A program made the position numbers and the translations under genes. The notes beneath the pieces are model-generated. The model saw only the letters and a list, made by a program, of their open reading frames with translations, had not been told where the DNA came from and ran no database searches. DNA of 45,235 bases from assembly GCA_903821695.1 (NCBI GenBank), contig CAIJLX010000033.1, positions 1 to 45,235 on the forward strand, read 5' to 3'. The stretch is from an uncultured Alphaproteobacteria bacterium (GTDB lineage Bacteria; Pseudomonadota; Alphaproteobacteria; Rickettsiales; CAIJLX01). Shown here in pieces: positions 43,854 through 45,235 of this stretch; position 1 is the first letter of the stretch; every line of letters begins with the position of its first letter.

Positions 43854-44396
43854 CTAACTTAATGCGACTTTTAATGTGTTTAAACGGCCCTTCAAAGAGG
43901 CATCAAGCAAATGCGAGCCTTTTTGAATAACCACGCCTGCGAGCAAAGAGGCATCCACCCGCTCATCCATGGCAATTTTTCCTAATTTTTGTTCCAGTTT
44001 CGCACGCAATGCCGCGCGAGATTTTTCATCCAGCGGTTTCGCGCTAGTGATAACAACCAGTGATTCACCACGAGCCGCGCGCGCCAGCTCAACAAAGTGA
44101 GCAAGTGCTTCCGGCAAAACAGCCAGGCGACGGTTTAACACCAATGTATTTAAAAATTGCTGCACCAATGGCTGCAAATTCAGCGTGCTTTTGAGTGCAT
44201 CAACTGCTTTGCGCTGCGCGATAGTTCCGATCAACGGATTATGCATTAACACTTGCATGCTTGGGCTTTTCGCAGCCACTTTCAGGCCGTCAATATTTTT
44301 CAAGATCGCATCGACAGCATTCGCGCCTGAAGCCAGTTCGAATAACGCTTTAGCGTATCGACGGGAAAGCAGGGCAGCACTAGCTTGTTTTGACAT
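43854..44396 (-). CDS. atpH: ATP synthase F1 delta subunit
   Basis: A 180-aa protein of the peripheral stalk linking F1 to Fo subunit b. It begins with the conserved LLSRRYAKALFELASG, and the late part has VVITSAKPLDEKSRAALRAK and VDASLLAGVVIQKGSHLLD, typical of delta/OSCP. It is the first gene of the F1 operon here, with a plausible promoter about 60 bp upstream. As in other alphaproteobacteria the Fo genes are elsewhere. Confidence 0.95.
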   Translation of the reverse strand: MSKQASAALLSRRYAKALFELASGANAVDAILKNIDGLKVAAKSPSMQVLMHNPLIGTIAQRKAVDALKSTLNLQPLVQQFLNTLVLNRRLAVLPEALAHFVELARAARGESLVVITSAKPLDEKSRAALRAKLEQKLGKIAMDERVDASLLAGVVIQKGSHLLDASLKGRLNTLKVALS

Positions 44397-44454
44397 GCGT
44401 TAAGGCCTTGTGTTATAAGGGTTTAGACTGGGAGCCCCCGGAAGAAGGCAGCGC

Positions 44455-44483
44455 TTGATAGCATGCAGCAATCCGTTTTGCAA
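44455..44483 (-). promoter_or_regulatory. candidate promoter of the atp operon
   Basis: On the minus strand, TTGCAA (44483-44478), a 17-nt spacer and TATCAA (44460-44455) form a good sigma70-like promoter 58 bp before the atpH ATG. A short imperfect hairpin (AACCCGTT / AACGGATT around GCAA) overlaps the -35 and could be an operator or the end of the upstream transcript. Confidence 0.5.
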
Positions 44484-44524
44484 CGGGTTTTGAAAGTGCA
44501 GTGTGAGGGAAGTTGGTTTGTGCG

Positions 44525-45112
44525 TTATCTACTTAGAGTACTTTGGCCACGTTGTTCGAGATATTTTACATAACTTACGCCCAATTCTTGAGCGCGATCC
44601 ATCTTGTTGTTATGTTTTATCGCCTCTGTCTTCATTGTGCCCATTTCTATGTTAGTAATATCTAGTCTTTGCAAAAGATCTTCTCTGTTTACCTTGACGG
44701 TTATTTGTCCCACTTCTTTAAGTGCGGCTTCTGGAGAAAAAGGTGCAATTTTTTCAGGCATAAAAAAATCTTTCGGTATAGTCCCACTATGATAATCGCG
44801 GGCATCTCCTTGTTGAAATCCCAATTGGCGGAATAAATCTCCCCATTTAGCAATGTCCTGTTCTTTGTATATTGTTTTCCCACTATGGTCGACCATATCT
44901 GGGCGCACACTTACTCTAAAGCTTATAGTTTCAGCGCCAAATTCTGTTGGCCTGATTGTTGTTCGCCCCAGTGATAAAGTTTCTCCACTTTGATTTGCTT
45001 CTGCGCCCTCACCAATTATCTTTGTCAGGGAATTTATAATGATCCTACGCTCTTGCGCAAATAGTGTATCTAACTCTGGATTTCGTTCGGTACGTTTAGG
45101 CACTGTTAACAA
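44525..45112 (-). CDS. unrecognised ORF truncated at its 5' end by the IS
   Basis: The ORF is 195 codons long, but its first five or six codons (TTG TTA ACA GTG CCT and AA of the next) belong to the IS end. No ATG occurs until about residue 70. The original start is therefore probably lost to the insertion. The IS might supply a start: GAGG lies 10 nt before an in-frame GTG (45103-45101). The protein is hydrophilic, with KRTERNPELDTLFAQERR near the start, ITVKVNREDLLQRLDI in the second half and a helical C-terminus. I recognise no family. Nothing else lies between it and atpH. Confidence 0.5.
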   Translation of the reverse strand: MLTVPKRTERNPELDTLFAQERRIIINSLTKIIGEGAEANQSGETLSLGRTTIRPTEFGAETISFRVSVRPDMVDHSGKTIYKEQDIAKWGDLFRQLGFQQGDARDYHSGTIPKDFFMPEKIAPFSPEAALKEVGQITVKVNREDLLQRLDITNIEMGTMKTEAIKHNNKMDRAQELGVSYVKYLEQRGQSTLSR

Positions 45113-45235
45113 ACCTCAAGTTTGATAAAGGCAAGGGCAAGGAATGCCATGAAAGTGGAATCGAGTTTGTCGACCCTCAGTGCAAGCCGTCTATTTTCCT
45201 TGATTTTCTGGAACATATTTTCAATGCGTCTTCGC
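45096..45235 (-). mobile_element. IS5-family insertion sequence, 3' end (right copy)
   Basis: This is the inverted copy of bases 1-140, 139 of 140 bases identical. Homology stops at 45096. Both IS copies have their 3' ends pointing into the window, and their bodies lie outside. CTAA (read on the minus strand) again directly follows GTTAACAGTGCC. Confidence 0.85.
45106..45234 (-). CDS. IS5-family transposase, C-terminal fragment (runs off window)
   Basis: The 42 C-terminal residues are identical to those encoded at 2-130; the single base difference is synonymous (Ile ATC/ATA). The R-x3-E-x6-K catalytic signature is present. The gene's 5' part is beyond the window end. Confidence 0.8.
   Translation of the reverse strand, partial: RRRIENMFQKIKENRRLALRVDKLDSTFMAFLALAFIKLEVC

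Overview
The window looks like a chromosomal segment of an alphaproteobacterium. The evidence is gene content and order: infA-maf and a UPF0262 gene, rpoZ followed by a bifunctional Rel, ahcY followed by a DivL-like kinase and tsaE, fabG-acpP-fabF-mltG, an atpHAGDC operon, and a DUF2610 gene (a family best known from Rickettsiales and relatives). Biosynthetic genes (panC, pheA, dTDP-rhamnose) argue against an extremely reduced symbiont. The order cannot be fixed from the sequence alone. Both ends are the same 140-bp 3' end of an IS5-type insertion sequence in inverted orientation, with one mismatch. The window therefore probably stops where an assembly broke in a multicopy IS.

Layout. 1-7.8 kb: IS end, a membrane-anchored endonuclease/exonuclease/phosphatase protein, an infA-maf-RTX unit on the minus strand, two further RTX calcium-binding repeat proteins and a sulfotransferase on the plus strand, then UPF0262. 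7.8-13.0 kb: RND efflux adaptor and pump, then prephenate dehydratase. 13.0-21.1 kb (minus): exbB-exbD-exbD-tonB, then dTDP-rhamnose synthesis (rfbB, A, D, C) with a PhoU-like gene inside it, ending in a rhamnosyltransferase-like/SDR fusion. 21.1-23.9 kb: LPG-synthetase/flippase-like membrane protein, panC, zapE. 24.0-27.4 kb: two unrecognised Gly/Ala-rich membrane proteins facing a prepilin/DUF2610 pair. 27.5-31.0 kb: rpoZ, rel, and a lineage-specific EF-hand-like ORF interrupted by an in-frame TGA. 31.0-35.9 kb: metC, ahcY, divL-like, tsaE. 35.7-44.4 kb (minus): a continuous run atpH-A-G-[LprI-like]-D-C-fabG-acpP-fabF-mltG. 44.5-45.2 kb: an orphan ORF cut by the second IS end.

How the parts fit. 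Much of the window is core metabolism and envelope function: ATP synthesis, fatty-acid and peptidoglycan processing, rhamnose-containing surface polysaccharide, TonB energisation, multidrug efflux, stringent response and methyl-cycle enzymes. The accessory material sits at junctions. An RTX/sulfotransferase cassette splits the usual infA-UPF0262 neighbourhood, a secreted LprI-family protein is translationally coupled inside the ATP synthase operon, and two membrane proteins of unknown function lie between zapE and the pilin pair.

The genome is very compact. All seven convergent gene pairs abut or overlap, and many operon genes overlap by 4 bp. No gene-free stretch exceeds 300 bases. I saw no tRNA, rRNA or CRISPR array. 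The most unusual points are the LprI-like gene in the atp operon, the RTX-sulfotransferase pair, the tyrosine-bearing DivL-like pseudokinase, an ExbD with Asn at the proton-carrying Asp position, the 140-bp antisense overlap of tsaE and mltG, and a 15-nt repeat/hairpin between atpD and atpC.
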